A stretch of 64,000 nt of DNA from Cupriavidus plantarum (lineage in GTDB: Bacteria; Pseudomonadota; Gammaproteobacteria; Burkholderiales; Burkholderiaceae), in contig NZ_CAJPUX010000001.1 of assembly GCF_905397285.1 (NCBI RefSeq), positions 1,488,001 to 1,552,000 of the forward strand, read 5' to 3'. Below the pieces are notes generated by a model. It did no database searches. It saw nothing but the letters and a program-made list of their open reading frames with translations, and was not told the origin of the DNA. A program made the position numbers and the translations under genes. Numbering within the stretch: position 1 is the stretch's first letter; each line of letters starts with the position of its first letter. This document shows, in pieces, positions 1 to 8,924 of this stretch.

Positions 1-150
1 CGTGCCGAGCAGCAGGTGGCGGCCTTGCGTATAGCGGTCGGTGACCTCGCCGGGGGCATTGCTATCGGGATGCCACATGGCCCCACGCACAGCCTGCTGG
101 CCACGGCCGAGCGCGCACGTTACGCCGACGGCGTTGAGATAGGCGGTCAT
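1..150 (-). CDS. Beta-ketoacyl-ACP synthase of the aryl-polyene operon, N-terminal fragment
   Basis: Only the first 50 codons are inside the window; the gene runs off the left edge. The translation starts MTAYLNAVGVTCALG, which fits the first strand of a FabF/FabB-type condensing enzyme, and continues with a segment rich in small residues. The start codon overlaps the stop of the upstream DUF3261 gene in an ATGA arrangement, so it is translationally coupled and belongs to the operon. APE operons carry several ketosynthases that extend the polyene from an aryl starter on an ACP. The catalytic Cys and His residues lie outside the window, so the assignment rests on the N-terminus and context. 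Confidence 0.7.
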   Translation of the reverse strand, partial: MTAYLNAVGVTCALGRGQQAVRGAMWHPDSNAPGEVTDRYTQGRHLLLGT

Positions 151-821
151 TGGTTGGCTCCGGAGTTCCCGCTCAGCGTGCGGATGGTGAGTCGATACCC
201 ATCGCGGCGCTGCTCGATGAGGGTGGTGGCGGCATCTGGATAGCGGATTTCCACGACGACGTCGTCGCCCTGACGGAGGCGCCGCCCGGTGGGCGCATCG
301 TCGAGCGCCCAGCCTTGCGGCAGCGCGCCACGGATTGCGGGCGCGGGCCACAGGGAGAGCTGGAGGTCGCTGAGGATACGCTCGGGCTGCACGCTGTCGG
401 GCGCCCACGGCGAGCGCGTGATCCGCAGTTCCGTGCCATCCCAGTCCAGCCGCGCCAGTACCTGCCCACCGCCAATGGCCGCCACGCGCGTGTGGGTGGC
501 ATTGGCTTCGAGCAGCACCTGCAACTCGCGATGCTCTGGCTGGCCGGCCCGCATGAAATCGGCCGCGATGGTTTGCTGCAGCATCAACTCGCGCTGCAGT
601 GCTGCGGGGGGCAGCCGCAGCAACGGCGCCGGCATCATCGCTGCCGCGGGCGGCCGCACATCCGTCGTGCCAGCCGGCCCGGCGCACGCCGCGAGGCACA
701 TCGCCAGCACGGCTAGAGAGGGCACGACCATAGCGGGCACGGCTTTCGCAATGCCCCACATGGCGAGCGGTTCAACCGGGCGGTCACGAAGGGGGCGGAA
801 GGGTCCGAGCAGACGCGTCAT
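147..821 (-). CDS. DUF3261 lipoprotein of the aryl-polyene operon
   Basis: A predicted lipoprotein. A hydrophobic segment ends in a lipobox (LAAC) after MWGIAKAVPAMVV, followed by about 180 residues resembling the DUF3261 proteins found in APE clusters, where they accompany the MMPL exporter and LolA-like carrier. It probably acts at the outer membrane in delivery of the lipid-linked pigment; this is inferred from family context. The start at 821 overlaps the exporter stop (ATGA). An internal ATG at 761 would give a more normal signal-peptide length (204 instead of 224 residues). Neither start has a strong Shine-Dalgarno sequence, so the start is uncertain. Confidence 0.75.
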   Translation of the reverse strand: MTRLLGPFRPLRDRPVEPLAMWGIAKAVPAMVVPSLAVLAMCLAACAGPAGTTDVRPPAAAMMPAPLLRLPPAALQRELMLQQTIAADFMRAGQPEHRELQVLLEANATHTRVAAIGGGQVLARLDWDGTELRITRSPWAPDSVQPERILSDLQLSLWPAPAIRGALPQGWALDDAPTGRRLRQGDDVVVEIRYPDAATTLIEQRRDGYRLTIRTLSGNSGANQ

Positions 822-3313
822 GGGCGGAACCACGGTGAAAGGGCCCACACGGCGCCGACGCCCGCAAGCATGGTGATGCCGAATGCGTGCAGCGCGGGCG
901 TCGAGGAGAGGGCGAGCAGGCCGAATGCCAGCAGGGTGCTGGCCGCACCGAGCACGATCGCGGTCCACGAGACGCCGTCGCCTGGATGCTCGAGCAGGAA
1001 GATGCCATAGTCCACGCCGACGCCCAGCAAGAGCGCGAGGGCCAGCACGGGGAAGAGCTGGAGCGGGACATGCAGCCAGCCGAGCAGCGCCACGCTGCAC
1101 AGTCCCGCGAGCAGCGTCGGCACGAGGGCGCGCCATGACGCGCGGCCATAGCGCCATGCCAGCAGCGCCGCGACGGCCACCGCGCCGGCCAGCAGCAGCC
1201 AGCTCATGAGCACGCGGTAGTGGTGCAGCAGACCGGTCAGGTCAGCGATACGGTCCGCGTATTCCACGCCCTCCACGCCCGGAACAGGCGCGGCAGCGGC
1301 ATTAGCCGCAGCACCCGAAGCACCGGCCGCTTCGGCAGCCGATGCAGTCGCCGCAACCGGACCATCCGAGGGACCATCCGATGCGTTCGACACGCCCATC
1401 ACCGCCCGCTCCACCGCCTGCGCCGCTGCCGGATCCGCCAGCCCCCGCAGCAACACGACACTCGCATATGGCCCCGCCGCATGTCCCTCTCGACCGAGCC
1501 ACAGATGACGCAAGGCCGAGGACACCGGGCTAGCCAGCCACGCGGACAGCGTCAGGACATCGGCAGGCGCGGCGGCACCCGAAGGCACGGTCACCCGAGC
1601 CGTCCGCAACGCCTTTGCCACCCGCTCGCGCACCTCCTCCTCGAGCGGCTCGGTCAGCGCGGCATCCGCCCGCTGCCGTCCGGCGGAAGGTACCCAATCG
1701 GAAAGCGCGATCACACCATCGAGCCGCCCCTGCGCAATCAACGGCTGCAGCCGCGCCTTCACGGCCTCTTCACGCTCGAGCACCTGATCCGGCGTTGCGC
1801 CGCGAACCAGCAGGAATTGCGTCGGGCTCGGGCTTCCGAGCAACCGCCCAACCGTGCGCTGTGCCTCGACCAGATGCGAAGGCGAATTCTGCAGTTGCCG
1901 CACATCGTCCACGACCCGCACCCGCCACACACCGCCCGCGACAAACAACGCCAGCAACGCACCCAAAACGAACGTACGCCGATCCCACCCCGCCCGCGGC
2001 CACCGCGCAAGCCCGCGCGCGAGCCACTCGGACATGCGCGTCGGCCGCAGACGCCCACGGTCGAGCAGCGGAAACCACAGCACCACGGTCAAAAACGCGG
2101 CAACCAGACCCACCGCCGAGAACAGCGCCATCTGCCGGAGCCCCGGAAACGGCGCCACGCCCAGCGCGAGATACGCCACGACGCTCGTGGACAGGGCCAA
2201 CGCCATGCCGGGCAGCAGCAAGCGCATCGTGCTGGCCGGCGTGCGCTGGCCATTGGCCTGCCGCGTCACGAAGTAATGGATGCCATAGTCTTCAGCCACC
2301 CCCACGAGGCTGGCACCAAACACCAGCGTGATGAGATGCACGCGATCGAACACGATAGCCGTGACGGAAATGGCGGCAGCCGTGCCGATGGCCAGCGACA
2401 AGGCCACCAGCACGATCGGCCGCAACGATCGAAACGCGAGCCACACGAGCAAGAGCACCGCGGCCAGCGACCCAAAGCCGATCACGTTGATCTCGAGACT
2501 CGCCCGTGCCGCCGCCGCTTCCGCATGCAGCGGAATGCCCGCCGAGATGACGCGCACCCCGGGATGGTCGCGCCGCGCCCGCGCTTCGGCCGCGGCCAGC
2601 AGCTCGCTGTAGTCCGTATCCCCACCGACCGAGAACGCCGGCTTGCCGATGCGATAGGTCAGCAGGATCCACTGCATGCCATCGGCCGAGAACGAAGCGA
2701 GCCCATCGCGCTCCCGCACGCGCGTCACGTCCGCGCGCGCCAGCCACCAGTCCTGCCAGAGACCGAGCGGGTCCGCCGACCACCCAGTCAGCGCGGAACC
2801 CGAAGAGAGCTGATACAGGCGGGCGAGGGCCTGCCGCGATAGCGCATCCGGATCGGCGTGGGTGAGTTGCGCGCGCTGCGTATCGGTGAGCAGACGGTCT
2901 CGCCACGGTCGGTAGAACGCCAGCGCGGCATCGACGTCAAACGTGCCGAGCTTGTCCACCGGCTTCAGCAATGCGGGATGCTCCCCCGTGACGGCGCGAA
3001 TGCCATCCGCGGCATGGCGCGCCGCCTGCCAGTCTGGCGCGCCGACGAGCACGACGACCTCGCGCGAGACATCCTCGGCCAGTTGCCGCAGCACGCGATC
3101 CGCCGTCGCCGTGCGCTCGCTCGATGGCAGCAGGGCCATGATGTCCGTATCGACCCGCCCCTCGCGCCAGAAACTGGCCTGATGCCAGCCGAGCGCCAGC
3201 ACGAGCAGCAGCCAGAGCACCGCCAGCGCCTTTGCAACAGGAGACAGCGGCGCCGACGCGTGCGCGCCAGCGTCCTTGGCATGACCGCGAGCCGGGTAAG
3301 TCTGCTTACTCAA
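818..3313 (-). CDS. MMPL/RND-family exporter of the aryl-polyene operon
   Basis: An 831-residue inner-membrane protein with the duplicated MMPL layout. There is one membrane helix near residue 30, a periplasmic loop, a helix cluster at about 270-420 containing VAEDYGIHYF, a second loop, and a C-terminal helix cluster at about 700-831 containing GVGVDYGIFL. The acidic residues in the two D/EYGI motifs fit proton coupling as in RND relatives. In APE operons this protein is thought to move the aryl-polyene lipid or its carrier-bound form. The second loop contains an Ala-rich stretch (about 650-690), partly built from a 12-bp duplication at 1359-1382. It overlaps the LolA-like gene by 8 bp. Confidence 0.88.
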   Translation of the reverse strand: MSKQTYPARGHAKDAGAHASAPLSPVAKALAVLWLLLVLALGWHQASFWREGRVDTDIMALLPSSERTATADRVLRQLAEDVSREVVVLVGAPDWQAARHAADGIRAVTGEHPALLKPVDKLGTFDVDAALAFYRPWRDRLLTDTQRAQLTHADPDALSRQALARLYQLSSGSALTGWSADPLGLWQDWWLARADVTRVRERDGLASFSADGMQWILLTYRIGKPAFSVGGDTDYSELLAAAEARARRDHPGVRVISAGIPLHAEAAAARASLEINVIGFGSLAAVLLLVWLAFRSLRPIVLVALSLAIGTAAAISVTAIVFDRVHLITLVFGASLVGVAEDYGIHYFVTRQANGQRTPASTMRLLLPGMALALSTSVVAYLALGVAPFPGLRQMALFSAVGLVAAFLTVVLWFPLLDRGRLRPTRMSEWLARGLARWPRAGWDRRTFVLGALLALFVAGGVWRVRVVDDVRQLQNSPSHLVEAQRTVGRLLGSPSPTQFLLVRGATPDQVLEREEAVKARLQPLIAQGRLDGVIALSDWVPSAGRQRADAALTEPLEEEVRERVAKALRTARVTVPSGAAAPADVLTLSAWLASPVSSALRHLWLGREGHAAGPYASVVLLRGLADPAAAQAVERAVMGVSNASDGPSDGPVAATASAAEAAGASGAAANAAAAPVPGVEGVEYADRIADLTGLLHHYRVLMSWLLLAGAVAVAALLAWRYGRASWRALVPTLLAGLCSVALLGWLHVPLQLFPVLALALLLGVGVDYGIFLLEHPGDGVSWTAIVLGAASTLLAFGLLALSSTPALHAFGITMLAGVGAVWALSPWFRP

Positions 3314-4022
3314 AACGCTGCGCCTCCGCGGCGGTCAATGGCGCCGATGCCGAGGGATCGATCATCCGGATCTGCGTGGTGTCGCCGCCAGCCTCGTCCA
3401 TGCGGATGCTCCGCACGAAACGGTCGCCGGCGATGTCGATGCGCGTAAACGCGCGGCGAATGCCGCTGTCGGTCGGGGTGAGCGTGAGCGCCCAACCGTC
3501 CTTGCCGGTCTTGCGCGCTTCCACGGTGAACCGCGGGAGCAGCGACGAGAAGTCGCCGCGCAGCAGGGCCACCATGGACTCGCCCAGGATCCGCATCGCG
3601 GGCTGATCGTCCGCGGCCATGCGTTGCTGCACCTGTCCGTCCGCGCCACGCACGACGAGCTGCGTCGGCGTGACGACCAGGCTCGATGCCACGGGCTCGC
3701 GCGTATTCCAGGCGAGCCCATGCTCGCGCGCGAGCACGAAGTCGCCCTTCGAGACGAGCGGGGTCGCGAACCCCGCAAGCTGCCGCCGTTGCTCGAAACG
3801 GCCCCGGATGACCGGAGCATCCGATAGCCGCGCGGCGATCTCGCGCAGGGAGTCGGAGCCTTTGTCGGCCGGGCTGGTTGGGGAGGTGTTGCGCTGTGCC
3901 GGGTCCGCGGCATCCGCCCGCGCGGCCCAGCCGCCAGCAGAGATCGCCACGCCTATCGACACGTATATTCCCAGCGCGACAAACGCCGCCCGTAAACGGA
4001 CACCGCGGACACCGCGGCTCAT
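3306..4022 (-). CDS. LolA-like outer-membrane lipoprotein carrier
   Basis: A 238-residue exported protein. A basic N-terminus (MSRGVRGVRLR) precedes a hydrophobic stretch and a likely signal-peptidase site near AARADA. The mature part has the LolA pattern: an early RGRFEQ-type strand (IRGRFEQRRQL), a run of beta strands and a late DEAGGDTTQIR segment. LolA proteins carry lipids across the periplasm. The APE version is presumed to carry the aryl-polyene lipid rather than lipoproteins. The start at 4022 forms an ATGA overlap with the thioesterase stop, so I prefer it to an ATG upstream at 4061. Confidence 0.82.
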   Translation of the reverse strand: MSRGVRGVRLRAAFVALGIYVSIGVAISAGGWAARADAADPAQRNTSPTSPADKGSDSLREIAARLSDAPVIRGRFEQRRQLAGFATPLVSKGDFVLAREHGLAWNTREPVASSLVVTPTQLVVRGADGQVQQRMAADDQPAMRILGESMVALLRGDFSSLLPRFTVEARKTGKDGWALTLTPTDSGIRRAFTRIDIAGDRFVRSIRMDEAGGDTTQIRMIDPSASAPLTAAEAQRFE

Positions 4023-4435
4023 GGCTTCACCCCCAGCCGCTCCCACAACACCGGCGGACACTCATAACACATCTCGCCGGTCTGCATATCGACGGCAACC
4101 TGGACCGAATAGCCCTTCGTGAGCCGCTCACCCGTGGCCGCATCGCGCACGAGGTAGTCGATCTTCAGCCGATGCTCCCATTCGACGATTGTCGCGCGCA
4201 CGGTTACGGTCTGGCCGTAGACGATCGGCCGCACGTAGCGCAGGCGCAGGTCCACGATGGGCCATGCATAACCGGAGTCGCGCATCGCGGGGTAGTCGTA
4301 ATCGAATTTCTGAAGCAGCGCGGTACGTGCCAGCTCGACGTAGCGCGCATAGTTGCCATGCCACACCACGTTCATCGGATCGAGGTCGTGGAACGCGGGG
4401 CTTAGCGTGATGTCGTGACTCAGGACTGGGTTCAT
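4019..4435 (-). CDS. Acyl-CoA/ACP thioesterase (4HBT hotdog family)
   Basis: A 138-residue single hotdog domain. The segment DLDPMNVVWHGNYARYVE (residues 17-34) matches the 4-hydroxybenzoyl-CoA thioesterase active-site helix, with D19 in the catalytic position and H26-N28 following. The length is typical of the family. In APE operons a thioesterase of this kind probably hydrolyses stalled intermediates or releases the polyenoic acid. It starts 12 bp after the LpxL-like acyltransferase and shares 4 bp with the LolA-like gene. Confidence 0.87.
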   Translation of the reverse strand: MNPVLSHDITLSPAFHDLDPMNVVWHGNYARYVELARTALLQKFDYDYPAMRDSGYAWPIVDLRLRYVRPIVYGQTVTVRATIVEWEHRLKIDYLVRDAATGERLTKGYSVQVAVDMQTGEMCYECPPVLWERLGVKP

Positions 4436-4447
4436 GGTTGGAGGGAG

Positions 4448-5446
4448 TCAGCGCGAGGGGTGCGTACCCGCCGCGCCGTTGTCCGGGCTCGCCCAGAAGT
4501 CATAGAAATTGAACCAGTCGTACGGCGATTGCGCCAGCATCCCCTCCAGCCACGCGGCATACGCGCTCGCATGAACCGTCAGGGCTTCGGTACGCCGCGC
4601 GCGCGGCAAGGCCACGGTGCGCGCCAGTTCGGTGAATCGCAGCAGATGGCCCTTGCCCTGCCGGATGCAGCCCATCGCGAAGAGCGGGCAATCGAGCAGG
4701 GCGGCCAGCACGTACGGACCGATCGGAAACTGTGCGGGCGCGCCGAGAAGCGGCACGCGCACGGTGCGGCCGCCATGCACGGGAATCCGGTCGCCCGCGA
4801 TCGCGATGAATTCGCCGGCATTCACGCGCTCGTTCAGTTCCTGCGCGGTGGCCGGCGTGATGTCGTCGATCTGCAGCAGTTGCAGCGTGCTGTCGGCATC
4901 GAGCTTCGACAGCATGCGATTGAATCGCTCCGCATGCGCGGTATGCACGAGCACGGTCAGCCGCAGGCCGGCGCGCTTCTGCGCGAGCGCGCGGCACAGT
5001 TCGAGGCATCCCATGTGCGCGGTGACGATGATGCCGCCGCGTCCGGTCTCGAGCTGTCGCTCGAGCGCCTCCACGCCTTCGCGCGCGACGTCGTCGAAGG
5101 GATAGCGCCCGCTGATGGCCAGCAGCTTGTCGAGCAGCGTCTCGGCGAACGCATACACATGCCGCAGCGTTTGCCGCGCGCCGGGCGCGCTGCCTTCGCC
5201 GCCCATGGCGCGATGTCGGCGGCGCAGATAGTCCAGCGACGCGCGTCGGGCGACGGGCCGGGCGAGCCAGTAGTACACCACCACCGGATAAAGGGTCACG
5301 CGGAACACGGCGCGTCCGAGCAGGCGGTGCACGGCATACAGGCACCAGATACCCCACACGCACGTGGCTTCGCCGATGCGGCTCCAGTGACGCGGGGCGT
5401 CCTGAGCGGCGGTGCCTTCGGTCGTGGGCGGGACGAGCGTGCGCAT
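4448..5446 (-). CDS. LpxL/HtrB-like acyltransferase of the aryl-polyene operon
   Basis: A 332-residue member of the lipid A biosynthesis acyltransferase family. It has one N-terminal membrane segment and the family motif AHMGCLEL, an H-x4-E box, followed by a region ending in an RIPVHGG-type segment. In APE clusters of enterobacteria a glycosyltransferase and an acyltransferase can occur fused. Here they are separate neighbouring genes and probably build or attach the lipid anchor of the pigment. The ATG at 5446 is used here. A GTG at 5473 overlaps the glycosyltransferase stop as GTGA and would add nine residues; given the overlaps throughout the operon it is a real alternative. Confidence 0.82.
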   Translation of the reverse strand: MRTLVPPTTEGTAAQDAPRHWSRIGEATCVWGIWCLYAVHRLLGRAVFRVTLYPVVVYYWLARPVARRASLDYLRRRHRAMGGEGSAPGARQTLRHVYAFAETLLDKLLAISGRYPFDDVAREGVEALERQLETGRGGIIVTAHMGCLELCRALAQKRAGLRLTVLVHTAHAERFNRMLSKLDADSTLQLLQIDDITPATAQELNERVNAGEFIAIAGDRIPVHGGRTVRVPLLGAPAQFPIGPYVLAALLDCPLFAMGCIRQGKGHLLRFTELARTVALPRARRTEALTVHASAYAAWLEGMLAQSPYDWFNFYDFWASPDNGAAGTHPSR

Positions 5447-5469
5447 GGTTGTCGGCGTCTGTCGCGCGG

Positions 5470-6264
5470 TCACGCCAGTTTGCGGGCGAGCTTGCGGGCG
5501 ACCAGCGTCGGCAGCCGGCCGAGCATGCCGAAGAACAATCGCGTATGCATCCAGGAGATGCGCACGTTGTCGCGCCACATACGGAAGTGAGAGACGCCGT
5601 CGATCGGATAGGTCACCGGCGTCGCGATGTTCAGCACAGGGGCGCCTCGCCAGACCAGATGGACGATCACTTCCGTGTCGAACTCCATGCGATGGCCGAT
5701 GCGCTGCGTCCGCACAAGCGGTACGACCGACGCCAGCGGATAGACGCGCAGCCCGCACATCGAGTCGCGAATGGCGAACGACAGCGTATGAATCCACACC
5801 CAGACGTGCGTCACATACCGGCCGATCAACCGTCCGCGCGGCACGGAGGCGTCGTACACGGGCGTGCCGCACACGATGGCGTCGGGGTGCCGTTGCGCGA
5901 CGTCGAAGAATGCGGGGATGCAGCCCGCATCGTGCTGTCCATCGGCATCGATCTGCAGCGCATGCGTATAGCCGGCCTGCAGCGCGGCGTCGAATCCGGC
6001 CATGACGGCCGCGCCCTTGCCCTGATTGCGATCGAGCCGGATCAGCGTGACCCGGTCGGCGTGTGTCGCGGCGAGGTCCCGCAGCACCGCCGCGCAGCGT
6101 TCGCTGCTGCCATCGTCGATCAGCAGGCACGGCACGGGATGCCTGAGGATGGCATCGACCATCGCGCCGATCGCGCGCTCGTGATTGAACACGGGGACGA
6201 GCACGACCGGTCGGAAATCCGCGGTGCCCGATGGCTTCGCGTGTGTCATCGTGGCATCAGTCAT
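5470..6264 (-). CDS. Family 2 glycosyltransferase of the aryl-polyene operon
   Basis: A 264-residue cytosolic GT-A enzyme. The N-terminal VVLVPVFNHE strand, the IDDGSSE nucleotide-binding segment and the QIDADGQHD acidic metal-binding motif are all present, as in dolichyl-phosphate mannosyltransferase-like GT2 proteins. Amphipathic helices follow near the C-terminus. Together with the adjacent acyltransferase it likely adds a sugar during assembly of the membrane anchor. The start at 6264 overlaps the preceding ligase gene by 8 bp; a second in-frame ATG five codons on would leave no overlap. Confidence 0.85.
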   Translation of the reverse strand: MTDATMTHAKPSGTADFRPVVLVPVFNHERAIGAMVDAILRHPVPCLLIDDGSSERCAAVLRDLAATHADRVTLIRLDRNQGKGAAVMAGFDAALQAGYTHALQIDADGQHDAGCIPAFFDVAQRHPDAIVCGTPVYDASVPRGRLIGRYVTHVWVWIHTLSFAIRDSMCGLRVYPLASVVPLVRTQRIGHRMEFDTEVIVHLVWRGAPVLNIATPVTYPIDGVSHFRMWRDNVRISWMHTRLFFGMLGRLPTLVARKLARKLA

Positions 6265-8077
6265 GGCCGCTCCCGAACGCGACGCGGCCGCTTGCGTGCG
6301 GTCCCGCGTCGGACGTCAGCCGGAACGCCAGCGCGCGCTTGTCCGCGAGCCATTCGAGGTCCATGCGGACCTGCATGCCGGGGCGGATGATGCCCTGGAA
6401 CTTCAGCACATCGAGCCGCAGGAATGCATCGCGCGGGGGCACCGGCAGGGCCTGCGGGGCCAGGGTCATGACCCAGTCGACCTGCGCGACGCCGGGCACG
6501 ATCGGCGCGCCGGGGAAGTGGCCGTCGAACACGGCCAGATGCGGATGGACATCGAGCATCGCCGCGGCTTTGGCGGAGTCGCGCGCGAGCCACGTCACGG
6601 AGGGCAGGGTCTGGCGGAAGAGGTCGCGCAGCGCGGCGTCGGTCGTCTTGCCCTGCGTGTTGGCGGGCAGATCGTCGCGCGATGCGTGCCAGCGGCGCGG
6701 CACGGCGAGCGGATCGATGCTGCCGGCAAGCGAGGCCTTGAGCCCGGCGATCAGCGCGGCACGTCCGCGTTCGGCGAGAGCGGCATCGCCTTCGTCGGTC
6801 AGCGCGAGGGCGGCGGCGATGCGCGTGCCGACGGGCAGTTCCATCAGCAGCACGCGCGCATCGCGGACCCATGGGGACGCCATCAACGCCTGCTCGATGG
6901 CCGTCAGCGAGACGCGCTTCTCCTCGATCTTCGCGATACGATCCGCGCGGCCCTGCAGCACGAAGCTGTGGTCCGTGTCAGCGTAGGCGAGATCGGGGCA
7001 GACGTACCAGCCGTCGCCGGGCAAATGCGGCGATCGCACGGCGAGAAAGCGGTCCTCGATGCGCCATTCGACCCCGGGCAGCGCGGTCCAGCGGTCGCCA
7101 TGCGTGGCGCGCTGGCGCGAGGCAATGCCGCCGGTCTCGGAGCTGCCGAACACTTCGATCGGCGACTGGCCAAGCTGCCGCAGCGCGTCGTCGGCGGCGG
7201 AGGGGGGCAACGGCCCGCCCGAAGAGAACACTGCGGCGAGCCGCCCGCGCACGGGCGTCCAGTCAAGGCCTTCCGGCAGCCGGCGCAGGTGAGCGGGGCT
7301 GGTCACGAGAACCGCGGTGTCCTGCGCCATCACCGCGCAGCGCGTCACCAGCTCCTCGTTGAACGCGAGCCTGCCATCGGCAAGCGCACGGCCTGCGGCG
7401 AGGGGCCAGAGGATGCAGAACAGCAGGCCGTAGATATGCTGATGCGAGACGGTGGTCAGCACCTGCGCGTCAACGCCGGCACGCGTACCGGTAAGCGCAC
7501 CGAACGCCGCCTGCAGCGTCGCCGTTTCCGCATCGAGCTGGGACAGCCGCTTGGCGATCGCGGTCGGGGCGCCGGTCGAGCCGGAGGTGAAGAGTGTGAC
7601 AGGGGTGTCCGCCGGCAGCGTAGGCCAACCGTTCGGCGCAGCGTCGCCCGCGGTAGCGCCTGACGGCGCCCGGAGGTCGGGAAGGTTGGGAAGGTCGGGA
7701 ATGTCCGGAACGCCGGGCACCAGTGCGCCGTCTATATCGCCGGCCCAGCCGTCGATGTGCGCGCGCAGCGCCTCGATCGTGTCGGCCCGCAAGTCGCCGG
7801 GCAGCACGACATGCTTGCCCGCGTGCCAGGCGCCGAACACCGCCGCGGCGAAGGCGTCGGGGGCCTCGATGTAGATCGCCCAGCGTTGTCCCGGCGCCGC
7901 GGCGAACGCCGCGCGCCACGCCGCCGTGCTCGCCAGCAACCCGGCGGCGGCCGCGTCTCCTGCTGCGGCCCGCGCGGCAAGTCCGGCCATCGCGCCGCGC
8001 ACGCCATGCCACGGAGCAAACCCATCGGCATGCGCATGCGGTCGTACGGACATCGAACCGACCCGTCCCTCAGACAT
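6257..8077 (-). CDS. Acyl-AMP ligase fused to a FabZ-like dehydratase
   Basis: A 606-residue two-domain protein. Residues 60 to about 450 are an ANL-superfamily adenylating enzyme with the phosphate-binding motif FTSGSTG at 163-169 and a later EKRVSL segment. It probably activates 4-hydroxybenzoate or a related aryl acid for loading onto an ACP. Residues 480-606 form a hotdog domain with the FabA/FabZ signature GHFPGAPIVPGV, the catalytic His being H520. It probably dehydrates 3-hydroxyacyl-ACP intermediates to give the conjugated double bonds. A Pro/Asp/Leu-rich linker lies inside the ligase part at about 121-140. It overlaps both neighbours by 8 bp. Confidence 0.85.
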   Translation of the reverse strand: MSEGRVGSMSVRPHAHADGFAPWHGVRGAMAGLAARAAAGDAAAAGLLASTAAWRAAFAAAPGQRWAIYIEAPDAFAAAVFGAWHAGKHVVLPGDLRADTIEALRAHIDGWAGDIDGALVPGVPDIPDLPNLPDLRAPSGATAGDAAPNGWPTLPADTPVTLFTSGSTGAPTAIAKRLSQLDAETATLQAAFGALTGTRAGVDAQVLTTVSHQHIYGLLFCILWPLAAGRALADGRLAFNEELVTRCAVMAQDTAVLVTSPAHLRRLPEGLDWTPVRGRLAAVFSSGGPLPPSAADDALRQLGQSPIEVFGSSETGGIASRQRATHGDRWTALPGVEWRIEDRFLAVRSPHLPGDGWYVCPDLAYADTDHSFVLQGRADRIAKIEEKRVSLTAIEQALMASPWVRDARVLLMELPVGTRIAAALALTDEGDAALAERGRAALIAGLKASLAGSIDPLAVPRRWHASRDDLPANTQGKTTDAALRDLFRQTLPSVTWLARDSAKAAAMLDVHPHLAVFDGHFPGAPIVPGVAQVDWVMTLAPQALPVPPRDAFLRLDVLKFQGIIRPGMQVRMDLEWLADKRALAFRLTSDAGPHASGRVAFGSGHD

Positions 8078-8618
8078 GCCGCCCCCCAGCCATGACCCGC
8101 CGCCGCACGAGCCATTCCCCGGCGAACATCGCGCCGATCAGCACGTAGGCGATCGCCCCGTTGTAAAGCGCCCACCCCGCGTCATCGGCGAACAGGGCGG
8201 TCAGCAATGCCATCGCGCCATTGCAGCAAAAGAACACGCACCATGCCACCGTGACCTTGCGCGTATAAGCGACGCCCGCCGCAGGCAAATCCGGCTCCCG
8301 CAGCCGCGCGATACGCTCGACGACCGTAGGCGGATGCCAAAGGCTCCACCCGAAGATGGCCAGCATCAGCGCATTGATGAAAACAGGATACAGCTTGAGC
8401 GGCATCGCATCGCCCGAGGCAAAGACGACAAGCGCCACCGCGCCCGCCGCCAGCGCCATCGCGCGCGCGCCGGCCTGCCTGCCGGTGGCAAGGCGCAAGA
8501 CGAGCATGGCGATCAGAAAGAGCGCCACAATGCGGGGCGGCCAGTACTGGAGCCCCACGTAGACGACCACCGGGTAGCACAGCGTCATGGCTACCAGGCC
8601 GAACTTCCGCCAGGACAT
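8070..8618 (-). CDS. COG4648-type membrane protein of the aryl-polyene operon
   Basis: A 182-residue integral membrane protein with about five hydrophobic segments (for example around residues 10-20, 28-45, 50-68, 80-95 and 130-165). It resembles the conserved small membrane proteins that sit next to the ACPs and the AMP ligase in APE operons. Its biochemical role is not known to me. Its start shares one base with the ACP stop (TGATG), so the two are tightly coupled. Confidence 0.72.
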   Translation of the reverse strand: MSWRKFGLVAMTLCYPVVVYVGLQYWPPRIVALFLIAMLVLRLATGRQAGARAMALAAGAVALVVFASGDAMPLKLYPVFINALMLAIFGWSLWHPPTVVERIARLREPDLPAAGVAYTRKVTVAWCVFFCCNGAMALLTALFADDAGWALYNGAIAYVLIGAMFAGEWLVRRRVMAGGRHV

Positions 8619-8887
8619 CAGGCCGTCGCGGACGTATCGGAGTCGATCAGCAGCGCGAGCGCTTCCACCACGTCCTGAATCGTCCGGACGGATTTGAAGT
8701 GCTCGGGCTTCAAAGGTTTGTCGAGCATCGGCTTCAGTTTGACCAGAAGGTCCACCGCGTCGATGCTGTCGATGTCGAGGTCTTCATACAGGCGCGCGTC
8801 GGGTCGGATGCGATCCGCATCGATCTCGAAGGAGTCCTGCAGCACCGCGGAAATCCGCGCGAAGATTTCGTCGTGAGTCATGGCCAT
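8618..8887 (-). CDS. Acyl carrier protein (first of two in the operon)
   Basis: An 89-residue ACP. The phosphopantetheine attachment motif is DLDIDSIDAVDLL, with S41 as the modified serine. The protein is acidic and of standard ACP length. I chose MAMTHDEIF at 8887; MTHDEIF two codons later is equally possible. A long upstream extension in the same frame is Arg-rich and not credible. APE synthesis uses two ACPs, and this one lies 37 bp after its paralogue. Confidence 0.88.
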   Translation of the reverse strand: MAMTHDEIFARISAVLQDSFEIDADRIRPDARLYEDLDIDSIDAVDLLVKLKPMLDKPLKPEHFKSVRTIQDVVEALALLIDSDTSATA

Positions 8888-8924
8888 GCCTGCCAGCTGG
8901 ATAGTATCGGGGATGCCGGACGGC

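Noticed and set aside
147-1157. 336-residue minus-strand frame over the DUF3261 gene
   Set aside because: The first 110 residues are an Arg-rich shadow of the MMPL exporter; the gene starts at 821 or 761.
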